NCBI RefSeq assembly: GCF_000502835.1
Contig: NZ_AYVL01000021.1
Location: 127,360-172,589, forward strand
DNA from: Mesorhizobium sp. LSJC280B00
Lineage (GTDB): Bacteria > Pseudomonadota > Alphaproteobacteria > Rhizobiales > Rhizobiaceae
Direction: 5' to 3'
Length of the DNA stretch: 45,230 bases
Within the stretch, counting starts at the first letter, position 1; every line of letters starts with the position of its first letter. This document shows, piece by piece, positions 26,119-34,125 of this stretch. Position numbers and translations under genes: made by a program. The notes under the pieces were generated by a model. It saw nothing but the letters and a program-made list of their open reading frames with translations. It made no database searches and was not told the DNA's origin.

Positions 26119-26230
26119 AGGGTCGACCTCCTCCCCGACCCTGACGGATACGGTCAGCCTTCACCTCCTCCCGAGGGTTGACCACAAAAACGGCGCCCGC
26201 CGGACCTCCTCCCCCGGCGGGCGCTGTTTC
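26119..26230 (+). ncRNA. CcsR/cuckoo-like sRNA module 1: three hairpins with CTCCTCCC loops
   Basis: Three consecutive hairpins expose the same loop. First, AGGGTCG/CGACCCT around ACCTCCTCCC (26119-26142). Second, GGTCAGCCTT/AGGGTTGACC, a 10-bp stem with two G-U pairs, around CACCTCCTCCCG (26152-26183). Third, GCGCCCGCCGG/CCGGCGGGCGC, 11 bp, around ACCTCCTCCC (26193-26224), followed by TGTTT and probably the terminator-like end. Location after DUF1127 and the loop motif match the CcsR sRNAs of Rhodobacter and the alphaproteobacterial cuckoo RNA family. Transcription on the plus strand is inferred from the DUF1127 genes. Confidence 0.82.
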
Positions 26231-26280
26231 CAGGTTGTTTCTAAAAAGGGTTTCGCGCCCTTTCAAATGGCGAAAGGAAT

Positions 26281-26400
26281 TTCGTCAAAGCCGACCTCCT
26301 CCCCGGCGATGGCGAATACGGTCGATCTTCACCTCCTCCCGAGGATCGACCAACAAAACGACACCCGCCGGATCTCCTCCCTCGGCGGGTGTTGTTGTTT
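26281..26400 (+). ncRNA. CcsR/cuckoo-like sRNA module 2: three hairpins with CTCCTCCC loops
   Basis: A second copy of the three-hairpin module. First, a short inner stem GCCG/CGGC around ACCTCCTCCC (26290-26307), extendable by TTCGTC/GGCGAA. Second, GGTCGATCTT/AGGATCGACC, 10 bp, around CACCTCCTCCCG (26320-26351). Third, ACACCCGCCG/CGGCGGGTGT, 10 bp, around a loop with TCTCCTCCC (26361-26392), then GTTGTTTT as a terminator-like tail. Hairpin order, spacers and stem motifs parallel module 1 while base pairs have changed on both sides, which argues for selected RNA structure. Confidence 0.82.
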
Positions 26401-26483
26401 TGGGCGGTCTTTCCTAGGCAGCCCACTTGCGGTGCGATCCCTGGCAATTGCAATCCTTGCGCCAAGCGACTATTTCGGCGCTC

Positions 26484-27893
26484 ATGGACAAGAACCCCAT
26501 TCACGTTATCGGCGGCGGACTTGCCGGCTCCGAAGCCGCCTGGCAGGCGGCCGAAGCCGGCGTTTCCGTTGTCCTGCATGAAATGCGTCCCGTCCGCGGC
26601 ACCGATGCGCACAAGACCGACGGGCTCTCCGAGCTCGTCTGTTCCAACTCCTTCCGTTCCGACGATGCGCAAACCAATGCCGTCGGCCTGCTGCACGCCG
26701 AAATGCGGCTGGCCGGTTCACTGATCATGAGCGCCGGCGATGCGCACCAAGTGCCGGCCGGCGGTGCGCTCGCCGTCGACCGCGACGGATTTTCCGAAGC
26801 GGTCACCAAGAAGCTCGAAGCCCACCCGCTCATCACCATCCGACGCGAGGAAGTGACCGGCCTGCCGCCGGCGGACTGGGACCAGGCGATCGTTGCCACC
26901 GGCCCGCTGACGGCGCCGTCGCTCGCCCAGTCGATTGCGGACGCAACCGGCGCCGACGCGCTCGCCTTTTTCGACGCCATCGCCCCGATCGTCCATTTCG
27001 ACACGATCGACATGGACATCTGCTGGTTCCAGTCGCGCTACGACAAGGTCGGCCCCGGCGGCACCGGCAAGGATTACATCAACTGCCCGATGGACAAGGA
27101 GCAGTACCTTGCCTTCGTACAGGCACTGGTCGACGGCCAGAAAACCGAATTCAAGCAATGGGAAGGCACGCCCTATTTCGACGGCTGCCTGCCGATCGAG
27201 GTGATGGCCGAGCGCGGCGTCGAGACATTGCGCTACGGGCCGATGAAGCCGATGGGGCTGACCAATGCACACAATCCGTCTGTAAAGGCCTATACCGTCG
27301 TCCAGCTTCGCCAGGACAACGCACTGGGCACGCTCTACAACATGGTCGGCTTCCAGACCAAGCTGAAGCATGCCGAGCAGGTGCGCATATTCCGCACCAT
27401 CCCCGGGCTGGAAAACGCCGAATTTGCCCGCCTAGGCGGCCTGCACCGCAACACCTACATCAATTCGCCGACGCTGCTCGATGCGTCGCTGCAGTTGAAA
27501 TCGCGGCCCGGCTTGCGTTTTGCCGGCCAGATCACCGGCTGCGAGGGCTATGTCGAGAGCGCCGCCATCGGCCTGCTTGCCGGACGTTTCGCGGCCGCCG
27601 AAAGGCTTGGCCATGCGCCGTCGCTGCCGCCCTTGACCACCGCCTTCGGCGCCTTGCTCAACCATATCACCGGTGGCCATATTGTCTCCGACGACGAGCC
27701 GGGAAAGCACTCCTTCCAGCCGATGAACGTCAATTTCGGCCTGTTCCCGCCGGTGGACGCGCCGAAGATCGAAGGCAAGCGGCTGCGTGGCAAGGACAAG
27801 ACGGTCGCCAAGCGGCACGCCGTGACGTCGCGCGCGCTCGCCGACTGCCGCGAATGGCTGGGGCTGCCTTCCCAGGCCGAAGCGGCGGAGTAG
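26484..27893 (+). CDS. trmFO: Methylenetetrahydrofolate-tRNA-(uracil-5-)-methyltransferase
   Basis: A 469-residue FAD enzyme that makes m5U54 in the T loop of tRNA, using methylene-THF. The FAD-binding start HVIGGGLAGSEAAWQAAEAG is intact, followed by the family block HEMRPVRGTDAHKTDGLSE and ELVCSNSFRSDD. NCPMDKEQY carries a conserved Cys, and FAGQITGCEGYVESAAIG lies in the C-terminal part. The ATG at 26484 is chosen by match to the family N-terminus; upstream in-frame codons would run into the sRNA terminator region. No GGAGG-like site precedes this ATG. Confidence 0.96.
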   Translation: MDKNPIHVIGGGLAGSEAAWQAAEAGVSVVLHEMRPVRGTDAHKTDGLSELVCSNSFRSDDAQTNAVGLLHAEMRLAGSLIMSAGDAHQVPAGGALAVDRDGFSEAVTKKLEAHPLITIRREEVTGLPPADWDQAIVATGPLTAPSLAQSIADATGADALAFFDAIAPIVHFDTIDMDICWFQSRYDKVGPGGTGKDYINCPMDKEQYLAFVQALVDGQKTEFKQWEGTPYFDGCLPIEVMAERGVETLRYGPMKPMGLTNAHNPSVKAYTVVQLRQDNALGTLYNMVGFQTKLKHAEQVRIFRTIPGLENAEFARLGGLHRNTYINSPTLLDASLQLKSRPGLRFAGQITGCEGYVESAAIGLLAGRFAAAERLGHAPSLPPLTTAFGALLNHITGGHIVSDDEPGKHSFQPMNVNFGLFPPVDAPKIEGKRLRGKDKTVAKRHAVTSRALADCREWLGLPSQAEAAE

Positions 27894-27901
27894 CTCCCTG
27901 C

Positions 27902-27942
27902 TTGCGGATTGCGCGGCGCAGAAGTAGGATAACATCCTACTT
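27902..27942 (+). promoter_or_regulatory. Putative promoter and operator of parDE
   Basis: TTGCGG (27902-27907) and TAGGAT (27925-27930) form a sigma-70-like promoter with a 17-base spacer. The -10 lies inside a perfect 9-bp inverted repeat, AAGTAGGAT and ATCCTACTT (27922-27942), with a 3-base centre. It sits 21 bases before the parD ATG, as expected for an autoregulatory site of a ribbon-helix-helix antitoxin. Binding is inferred. Confidence 0.62.
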
Positions 27943-27963
27943 TGTATCGCGAGGCCAAATTCC

Positions 27964-28254
27964 ATGGAATCCGCTGAGAAACTGTCAATCACCGTAACGC
28001 CCGCCATGGCGCGTATGATCCGCGAAAAGGTTGAAGACGGCTCCTTCGGTTCGGTCAGCGAAGTCATCCGCGCAGCGCTTCGCGCCTTCCAGCGCGAGGA
28101 GGAAGAACATGCCGAGCGCATGGCCTCGATCAGGGCGCGTGTAAAGGCGTCGATCGAGGATACGAGGCCTGGCTATACCGGAGAAGAGGTGCGCGATCAT
28201 CTCCGAGGACTGTTTGCTCAGTATTCAGGCCGCGCTGATGATTCAGCGGCTTGA
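27964..28254 (+). CDS. parD: ParD-like ribbon-helix-helix antitoxin
   Basis: A 96-residue antitoxin of the ParD/CC2985 type. The N-terminal strand EKLSITVTPAMARMIREKVE and helix FGSVSEVIRAALRAFQREEE form the ribbon-helix-helix that binds DNA. The acidic C-terminus (EDTRPGYTGEEVRDHL) would wrap the toxin. GAGG lies 11 bases upstream of the ATG. The 3' end overlaps the toxin gene by 17 bases, the usual coupled layout with the antitoxin first. Confidence 0.88.
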   Translation: MESAEKLSITVTPAMARMIREKVEDGSFGSVSEVIRAALRAFQREEEEHAERMASIRARVKASIEDTRPGYTGEEVRDHLRGLFAQYSGRADDSAA

Positions 28255-28570
28255 GGTCGACTACCGTGAAACCGCCAGAAACGATTTGGCTGACATTTTC
28301 AAGCACATCATCGAGGCCGGCGGAAATCCGGACATAGCGCTGAAATTCGTGCTTCGGATCGAAGATCGCTGCCGAAGCATCGGCAATGCACCGCGTGGCG
28401 GCCGGCCGCGCGATGACATTGCACCAGGGTTGCGAACGGTGCCGTTCGAGCACTCGGCTATTATCGCCTATGTTGTCAGCGACGATCTTGTTCGCATCGT
28501 CAACATCTTCTACGGCGGTCGCGATTATGAGACGCTGATGCGCGATGGCGGATCGAGTAATCCATCGTGA
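28238..28570 (+). CDS. parE: ParE-like RelE-superfamily toxin
   Basis: A 110-residue toxin, starting at the ATG at 28238 (MIQRLEVDYRETARNDL). RLEVDYRETARNDLADIFKH is the classical N-terminal helix pair of ParE proteins, and the C-terminal strands include RTVPFEHSAIIAYVVSDDLV and the ending IVNIFYGGRDYETL. ParE relatives poison DNA gyrase, but the target is not known here. A TTG at 28214 would add eight residues. The reading frame is intact, so the pair is probably functional. Confidence 0.87.
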   Translation: MIQRLEVDYRETARNDLADIFKHIIEAGGNPDIALKFVLRIEDRCRSIGNAPRGGRPRDDIAPGLRTVPFEHSAIIAYVVSDDLVRIVNIFYGGRDYETLMRDGGSSNPS

Positions 28571-28656
28571 TGAAAAACTACTCGGCCGGGGCAATGCTCG
28601 CCGCCTGCAGTCCAGGCTTGGCGGCCTCCCCGGACTTCCTCATTGGTCATCAGCAT

Positions 28657-29508
28657 TCATGCGGCCGGCCAGCCTCGCGTCGCTCGCCGGAACAAAAGCC
28701 AATGCCGGCGCAGGATGGAGAGCCGAGCCATATCCTTGAGAGGCGGGCGGCGGGCAGTCTCCATCTTGTCGAGATAGGCGCCCGACAGAGCCAGCGGCAG
28801 AAAGGCCGGGCGCAATGAAACCGGTAAAGCGGACGCTCCCCACTCGAAGGCGGAAAGATGCTCCCGTGCCAGAGCGATCATCGCGGCAACGGCGCGTTCC
28901 GCGCCCGGCCCGCCGTTGCCCGTAACGAATTCTTGCGGCGAGGATCCCGCCGCCGCCAAAATATCGGCCGGGACAAAGCACTGTCCCCGCTTGCGATGCA
29001 GCGGCAGCAGAAGCAGGAGACCGGTCATCGCCTGCGCACAACCTGCCCTGCCGGCAAGTTCGGCAAAGCGTGGTGCTTCGACCGGATCGAGCACGATCGC
29101 CGCAAGCTGGATGAGTGCTGCGGCAGTCTCGCCGCAATAGCCTTCGAGGTCGGTGCGCGACGGCATCGGGTCGTCATAGAGATCGAAGATGCGCGCTTCG
29201 AGCATATTGTCGAAAGCGGCCTTGGGCAGGCGGTGAGCGGAAATAGTCGCCCTCAGCGCGTCCGCCACGGGATGGCCGACCTTAGTCGGATCCTCTTCGG
29301 CGGCGATGACGTCTCGCCACCATTGCAGCCGCACCTCGCCCGGCAGCGCTTCGCGGATGCGATCGCGTATGCCGGCAATTTCGGCGTTGAAGGCATAGAG
29401 CGAAAACAGCGCGTCCCGCTTGTCTTCGGGCGCGTAGAGCGCGGTCAGATAGCGGTCATGATCGGCGGCGCGCACCGTCTCCATGGCGACTTTGGTGTTT
29501 TCGGCCAC
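28657..29508 (-). CDS. Squalene/phytoene synthase-like protein (NDUFAF6-like), probably non-catalytic
   Basis: A 283-residue all-helical protein of the squalene/phytoene synthase superfamily. The usual Asp-rich motif is replaced: the region reads YAFNAEIAGIRDRI rather than a DxxxD box. The second region, GCAQAMTGLLLLLPLHRKRG, also lacks Asp pairs. It therefore resembles NDUFAF6, the mitochondrial complex I assembly factor, more than a prenyl synthase. The GTG at 29508 follows the previous stop by one base; ATG 29484 is an alternative. It is the last gene of the yajC-secDF-Mth938-like operon. Confidence 0.82.
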   Translation of the reverse strand: MAENTKVAMETVRAADHDRYLTALYAPEDKRDALFSLYAFNAEIAGIRDRIREALPGEVRLQWWRDVIAAEEDPTKVGHPVADALRATISAHRLPKAAFDNMLEARIFDLYDDPMPSRTDLEGYCGETAAALIQLAAIVLDPVEAPRFAELAGRAGCAQAMTGLLLLLPLHRKRGQCFVPADILAAAGSSPQEFVTGNGGPGAERAVAAMIALAREHLSAFEWGASALPVSLRPAFLPLALSGAYLDKMETARRPPLKDMARLSILRRHWLLFRRATRGWPAA

Positions 29509-29509
29509 G

Positions 29510-29899
29510 TCAGTCGACGGCGATGAGTGCTGCGGCCACGGCGCGGTTTTCCGCCAGCAGCACATTGTAGGTCCGCACAGCCGCCCCGGTCGACATCGGA
29601 TCGGCGGAAATGCCCGCTTCTTTCAGTGCCGTACGCAGCGCGGCGGGCAACGGCCTCAGATCCTTGCCGCTGCCGACCAGCAGGATCTCGACCTTGTCGG
29701 CCTCGTTGAACAGCTTGGCGAAATCCGCCGCCGTCAGCGCCAGCGGATCGGCCGGCTCCCAGCCATAGATGCCCGAAGGCAGGCACAGCAGTGAGCCGCG
29801 ATGCGACATGTCGGCAAAGCGGAAACCGCCATTGCCGTAAGCCTCGATCGGTGCGCGGCCGGGGAAATGCGCCTCGCGGATGACGATGCCCTTGGCCAC
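29510..29899 (-). CDS. Mth938/DUF498-domain protein (NDUFAF3-like)
   Basis: A 129-residue single-domain protein of the Mth938 fold. The core is IEAYGNGGFRFADMSHRGSL, then GWEPADPLALTAADFAKLFN, VEILLVGSGKDLRPLP, and a final helix AVAAALIAVD. The mitochondrial counterpart is NDUFAF3, a complex I assembly factor. No catalytic residues are recognised. The gene lies 15 bases after secDF and one base before the NDUFAF6-like gene, so all are probably in one transcript. Confidence 0.87.
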   Translation of the reverse strand: MAKGIVIREAHFPGRAPIEAYGNGGFRFADMSHRGSLLCLPSGIYGWEPADPLALTAADFAKLFNEADKVEILLVGSGKDLRPLPAALRTALKEAGISADPMSTGAAVRTYNVLLAENRAVAAALIAVD

Positions 29900-29914
29900 T
29901 TCTGAGGCAAGCCG

Positions 29915-32467
29915 TCAGGTGGCTATGGCTTTGCCGCCGCCCACCGGCTTTTCCTCGTCCGACGCTGTGGCCTGCGGCCGCAGCTTGAACAGGATAAGCA
30001 GTGGCGCGGCGATAAAGATCGACGAATAGGTGCCGAACACGACGCCGAACAGCATGGCCATGGTGAACGAGCGGATCACCTCGCCGCCGAACAGCACCAG
30101 CGCCAGCAGCGCCAGGATCGTCGTCACCGAGGTCAGCGTCGTCCTCGACAGCGTCTCGTTGATGGCGTTGTTCAGCAATTGCGGCAGCGGCATTCGCTTA
30201 TATTTTCGCAGATCCTCGCGAACGCGGTCATAGACGACGATCGTATCGTTGAGCGAATAACCGATGATAGTGAGGATCGCCGCCAGCGACGATTGGTTGA
30301 ATTCGAGGCCGGTGATGACGAAGAAGCCGATCGTCATGACCACGTCGTGAACGGTCGCAACGATGGCGCCGACCGCGAACTGCCATTCGAAGCGGAACCA
30401 GACATAGATCAGGATGCCGAGCAGAGCGACCAGCATGGCAATGGTGCCTTGCTTGGCAAGCTCGCCTGAGACCGTCGGCCCGACCACTTCGACGCGGCGG
30501 AAATCATACTGGTCCTGCAGCTCGCCGCGCACCTTGTCGATGACGGTCTGCTCGGCGTTCTCGCCGCCCTCCTGCGTACCGACGCGGATCAGCACGTCGT
30601 TCGGCTCGCCGAACTGCTGAACCTGCACCTCGCCGATATTAAGTTCCGTCAGCCTGCCGCGGATGTCGGCCAGATCGGCATTGCCGGCCTTGGACTGCAC
30701 CTCGATCAGTGAGCCGCCCTTGAAATCGATGCCGTAATTGATGTCGATGGTCATGAAGCCGATGACCGACAGCACCGAAAGCACGCTGGACAGTGTGAAC
30801 GTCCAGCGGCGGATGCCCATGAACGGAATTTTCGTGCCGGGTGGAATGAACGTCACTGGCGCCCGCGGCAACTCCTTCGGACGGGCGCGGCGAAGCCAGA
30901 TCGACACCAGCAGGCGGGTGAAGGTGAAGGCGGTGAAGACCGTGGTCAGGATGCCGATGGCATAGGTGACGGCAAAGCCCTTCACCGGCCCGGTTCCGAG
31001 CCAGAACAGCACCACGGTTGCGATCAGCGAGGTCACGTTGGAATCGACGATGGTCGCCAGCGCCTTGCTGAAACCGGTATCGATCGCCTGAATGACCGAG
31101 CGGCCGGCACGTCGCTCCTCGCGGATGCGTTCATAGATGAGGACGTTCGAATCGACCGCCATGCCGATGGTCAGCACGATACCGGCGATACCAGGTAGGG
31201 TCAGCGTCGCTCCAAGCAGCGACAGCAGCCCGACGATCATCGCAACATGCACCGCCAGCGCGATGTTGGCGAGGAAGCCGAGGAAACCGTAGGCGACGAA
31301 CATGAACGCCACCACCAGGATTGACCCGATGATACCCGCGACCTTGCCGGCATGGATGGAATCCTGGCCGAGACCAGGCCCCACGGTGCGCTCCTCGATC
31401 ACAGTCAGCGTCGCCGGCAAAGCGCCGGCACGCAGCAGCACGGCGAGGTCGTTGGCGCTCTCGGCAGTAAAATTGCCCGAGATTTGGCCGCTGCCGCCAA
31501 GGATCGGTTCGCGGATCTGCGGCGCCGAAATCACCTGATTGTCGAGGATGATGGCGAACAGCTTGCCGACATTCTGCGATGTCGCCTGGCCGAACCGCGT
31601 CGCTCCCCTGGAATTGAAGGTGAACGAAACCACCGGCTCGTTGGTCTGGGAGTTATAGGTCGCACTCGCTTTGTCGAGGTCTTCACCCGAGACGATGACG
31701 CGGTTCTCGATCAGATAGGGAACGGGCGGATCGTCCTGCGAATAGAGCACCGAGGACCCCGCCGGCGGGCGGCCCTTGAGCGCATCCTGCACCGGCATCG
31801 ACTGGTCGACCATCTGGAAGGTCAGCTTGGCGGTCTGGCCGAGGATCTCCTTCAGCCGCTGCGGATCCTGCAGGCCCGGCACCTGGACCAGAACGCGATC
31901 GTCGCCCTGCCTTTGCACGATCGGCTCGGTGGTGCCGAGCTCGTTGACGCGGCGACCGACGACCTCGATCGACTGCGTCAGCGCCGCCGAGGTGCGGTAT
32001 TTGACGCCGGCATCGGTGACGGTGAACTTGAGCAGGCCGGGCTGGGATTCATCCAGCGTCATTTCCCGGATGGAGCCGCCGCTGAACAGGCCAGCTTGCA
32101 CCGGATCGGTTAATGTCTTCAACGCATTCTTGGCGGCATCGACCTGATTGGCATCGGTGATGCGGACCTGAACGCTGCGGCCCGATCCGGAAAGGCCGGT
32201 ATAGCCGACTTTGGCATTGCGCAGCAGCGTTCGAATTTCGTCGCGCGTCGTCTCCAGCTGGTCCTTGATCAGATCGTTCGGATCCATCCTGAGCAGGATA
32301 TGCGAGCCGCCCTGCAGGTCGAGGCCGAGCGTCATCTGCCGCTTCGGCACCCAACTGGGCAGTTGGGCCAAGGTGCTTGCCGAGAAAAGATTGGGCGCAG
32401 CGAGGACCACCGTGGCGGCCACGGCCAGCCAGATCAGGATCATCTTGAAGCGCGAGAAATAGAGCAT
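29915..32467 (-). CDS. secDF: Fused protein translocase subunit SecDF
   Basis: An 850-residue fusion of SecD and SecF, the proton-driven subunits that pull proteins out of the Sec channel. The N-terminal helix is followed by the SecD P1 region with LGLDLQGGSHILLRMDPND, a large periplasmic part (up to about residue 360), and membrane helices 2-6. The SecF half starts around residue 540, with FMTIDINYGIDFKGGSLIEV and a second helix bundle. Fused SecDF is usual in rhizobia. The gap to yajC is 51 bases and to the Mth938-like gene 15 bases. Confidence 0.97.
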   Translation of the reverse strand: MLYFSRFKMILIWLAVAATVVLAAPNLFSASTLAQLPSWVPKRQMTLGLDLQGGSHILLRMDPNDLIKDQLETTRDEIRTLLRNAKVGYTGLSGSGRSVQVRITDANQVDAAKNALKTLTDPVQAGLFSGGSIREMTLDESQPGLLKFTVTDAGVKYRTSAALTQSIEVVGRRVNELGTTEPIVQRQGDDRVLVQVPGLQDPQRLKEILGQTAKLTFQMVDQSMPVQDALKGRPPAGSSVLYSQDDPPVPYLIENRVIVSGEDLDKASATYNSQTNEPVVSFTFNSRGATRFGQATSQNVGKLFAIILDNQVISAPQIREPILGGSGQISGNFTAESANDLAVLLRAGALPATLTVIEERTVGPGLGQDSIHAGKVAGIIGSILVVAFMFVAYGFLGFLANIALAVHVAMIVGLLSLLGATLTLPGIAGIVLTIGMAVDSNVLIYERIREERRAGRSVIQAIDTGFSKALATIVDSNVTSLIATVVLFWLGTGPVKGFAVTYAIGILTTVFTAFTFTRLLVSIWLRRARPKELPRAPVTFIPPGTKIPFMGIRRWTFTLSSVLSVLSVIGFMTIDINYGIDFKGGSLIEVQSKAGNADLADIRGRLTELNIGEVQVQQFGEPNDVLIRVGTQEGGENAEQTVIDKVRGELQDQYDFRRVEVVGPTVSGELAKQGTIAMLVALLGILIYVWFRFEWQFAVGAIVATVHDVVMTIGFFVITGLEFNQSSLAAILTIIGYSLNDTIVVYDRVREDLRKYKRMPLPQLLNNAINETLSRTTLTSVTTILALLALVLFGGEVIRSFTMAMLFGVVFGTYSSIFIAAPLLILFKLRPQATASDEEKPVGGGKAIAT

Positions 32468-32518
32468 ATGGCGTCGTCCGTCAGGGCGTACTGGCGGATC
32501 GTTCCGCCGACAATTCGG

Positions 32519-32860
32519 TTATTTCTTGGCGTTCTGGTTCGCCACCGGCTCGCCCTTGACGCGCACGTCGGCAAGCGTCGAGCGCAGCGCCGTCACCTTG
32601 GTGCCGCCGCCAAGGTCGATCTCGAGCTCGTTATCGTCGATCACCTTGGTTACCTTGCCGACCAAGCCGCCACCGGTGACAACGGTGTCGCCGCGGCGAA
32701 CCGCCGCCAGCATCTCGCCGCGCTTCTTCAGCTGCGTGCGCTGCGGCCGGATGATCAGAAAATACATGATCACGAAAATCAGAGCAAACGGCACGATCTG
32801 GATAAACATTGCGGACGAGTCCCCGCCGATGCCTTGGGCGTATGCCGGTGTCACGAACAT
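32519..32860 (-). CDS. yajC: Preprotein translocase subunit YajC
   Basis: A 113-residue accessory subunit of the SecDF complex. One membrane segment, MFIQIVPFALIFVIMYFLII, is followed by the family block RPQRTQLKKRGEMLAAVRRG and a small beta domain (DTVVTGGGLVGKVTKV). The ATG at 32860 has GGAGTACC upstream. It is the first gene of the minus-strand secDF operon, and the divergent DUF815 gene begins 293 bases away, so both promoters should lie in that spacer. Confidence 0.95.
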   Translation of the reverse strand: MFVTPAYAQGIGGDSSAMFIQIVPFALIFVIMYFLIIRPQRTQLKKRGEMLAAVRRGDTVVTGGGLVGKVTKVIDDNELEIDLGGGTKVTALRSTLADVRVKGEPVANQNAKK

Positions 32861-33153
32861 CGAGGTACTCCTGAATTTTAAAAACAGCCGCCTTAACCGT
32901 TCTGGGAATTTGACGGCCCCGCCAAATTTGGCCGGAATATAGTCGGTAACGTTGCCAATGCAACTGCGCGGCCGGGCAAATCGGCTGCTTTTCCAGCCTG
33001 GTGAGCCGTGTTAGAGGGTGATCCCCAAAAGCGACGCTCGGTTTCCGCAAAAGATCATGCCCGAACAAATGCTTGGGACGAGTTTCGAAACCGCTGAAAT
33101 CAGGTAGGTTGGCCTGCCGCACCATCCTGAAAGCGAAACAAAAAAGACAAGAG

Positions 33154-34029
33154 ATGACCGACAGTACCATCGATATCCTGAGCCAGAAGCTCGACCGCCT
33201 GATCGAGGCGGTCGCCCGCCTCGCCCCGCCGCCGGTGCCGCAAACCAACCTCGGCGAGGCCGATTGCTTCGTCTGGCAGGCCGATCCCGGCTATCTGGAA
33301 CCGGTGCGCAAGGTCAACCGCGTCGACATCGGCCTGATCCGCGGCGTCGACCGCGTCCGCGACATATTGGTCGACAACACCGAGCGCTTCGCCTCCGGCT
33401 ACGCCGCCAACAACGTGCTGTTGTGGGGCGCGCGCGGCATGGGCAAATCGTCGCTGGTCAAGGCGGTGCACGCCGCGGTCAACGCTTCGGCCAAGCTCGA
33501 CCTGCCGCTCAAGCTTATCGAGATCCATCGCGAAGACATCGACACGCTGCCGAAGCTGATGGGACTGCTGAAGGCGGCACCCTTCCGCTTCATCCTGTTT
33601 TGCGACGACCTGTCATTCGACCATGACGACACGTCCTATAAATCGCTGAAGGCAGCGCTTGAAGGCGGCGTCGAGGGCCGCCCGGCCAACGTCATCTTCT
33701 ACGCCACCTCGAACCGGCGGCATCTGTTGCCGCGCGACATGATCGACAATGAGCGCTCGACGGCGATCAATCCGTCCGAAGCGGTCGAGGAAAAGGTTTC
33801 GCTGTCGGACCGTTTCGGCCTGTGGCTTGGCTTCCACAAATGTTCGCAGGACGAATATCTCGACATGATCGAAGGCTATGTCCGCCATCACGATCTCGCC
33901 ATCGATCCCGAGACGCTGCGCGCCGAGGCGCTGGAATGGGCGACGACGCGCGGCAGCCGTTCGGGCCGCGTCGCCTGGCAGTTCACCCAGGATCTGGCAG
34001 GCCGGCTCGGCAAATCGCTGAAGGATTAG
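33154..34029 (+). CDS. DUF815-family AAA-type ATP-binding protein
   Basis: A 291-residue cytoplasmic ATPase of the DUF815 family. The Walker A motif is GARGMGKSSL, and the Walker B-like strand is FRFILFCDDLSFD. A sensor-like ATSNRRHLLPRDM follows. The C-terminal half (HDLAIDPETLRAEALEWATT) looks like a lid domain ending with an Arg-rich GSRSGRVAWQF. The ATG at 33154 is chosen because AGACAAGAG lies before it; a longer frame to 33073 exists. Target unknown; the gene is often next to yajC in rhizobia. Confidence 0.9.
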   Translation: MTDSTIDILSQKLDRLIEAVARLAPPPVPQTNLGEADCFVWQADPGYLEPVRKVNRVDIGLIRGVDRVRDILVDNTERFASGYAANNVLLWGARGMGKSSLVKAVHAAVNASAKLDLPLKLIEIHREDIDTLPKLMGLLKAAPFRFILFCDDLSFDHDDTSYKSLKAALEGGVEGRPANVIFYATSNRRHLLPRDMIDNERSTAINPSEAVEEKVSLSDRFGLWLGFHKCSQDEYLDMIEGYVRHHDLAIDPETLRAEALEWATTRGSRSGRVAWQFTQDLAGRLGKSLKD

Positions 34030-34125
34030 CCGCTCAAGGACTAACAGCAGAAGAAGCCCGCACCTTGCGGAGCGGACTTCCTCGGCGGGCTGAAGGTCAA
34101 GTGGCCCGCAAATCGCTTTCGTCTT

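Noticed and set aside
26193..26400. The C-rich hairpins being only transcription terminators
   Set aside because: The third hairpin of each module may terminate transcription, but six hairpins with the same loop motif, four without T runs, are not explained by termination.
26119..26400. A CRISPR-like repeat array
   Set aside because: The repeated units are hairpins with varied stems and irregular spacing, not identical direct repeats with unique spacers, and no cas gene is present.
28657..29508. A functional squalene or phytoene synthase
   Set aside because: Both Asp-rich substrate motifs are missing and no carotenoid or hopanoid genes are adjacent.
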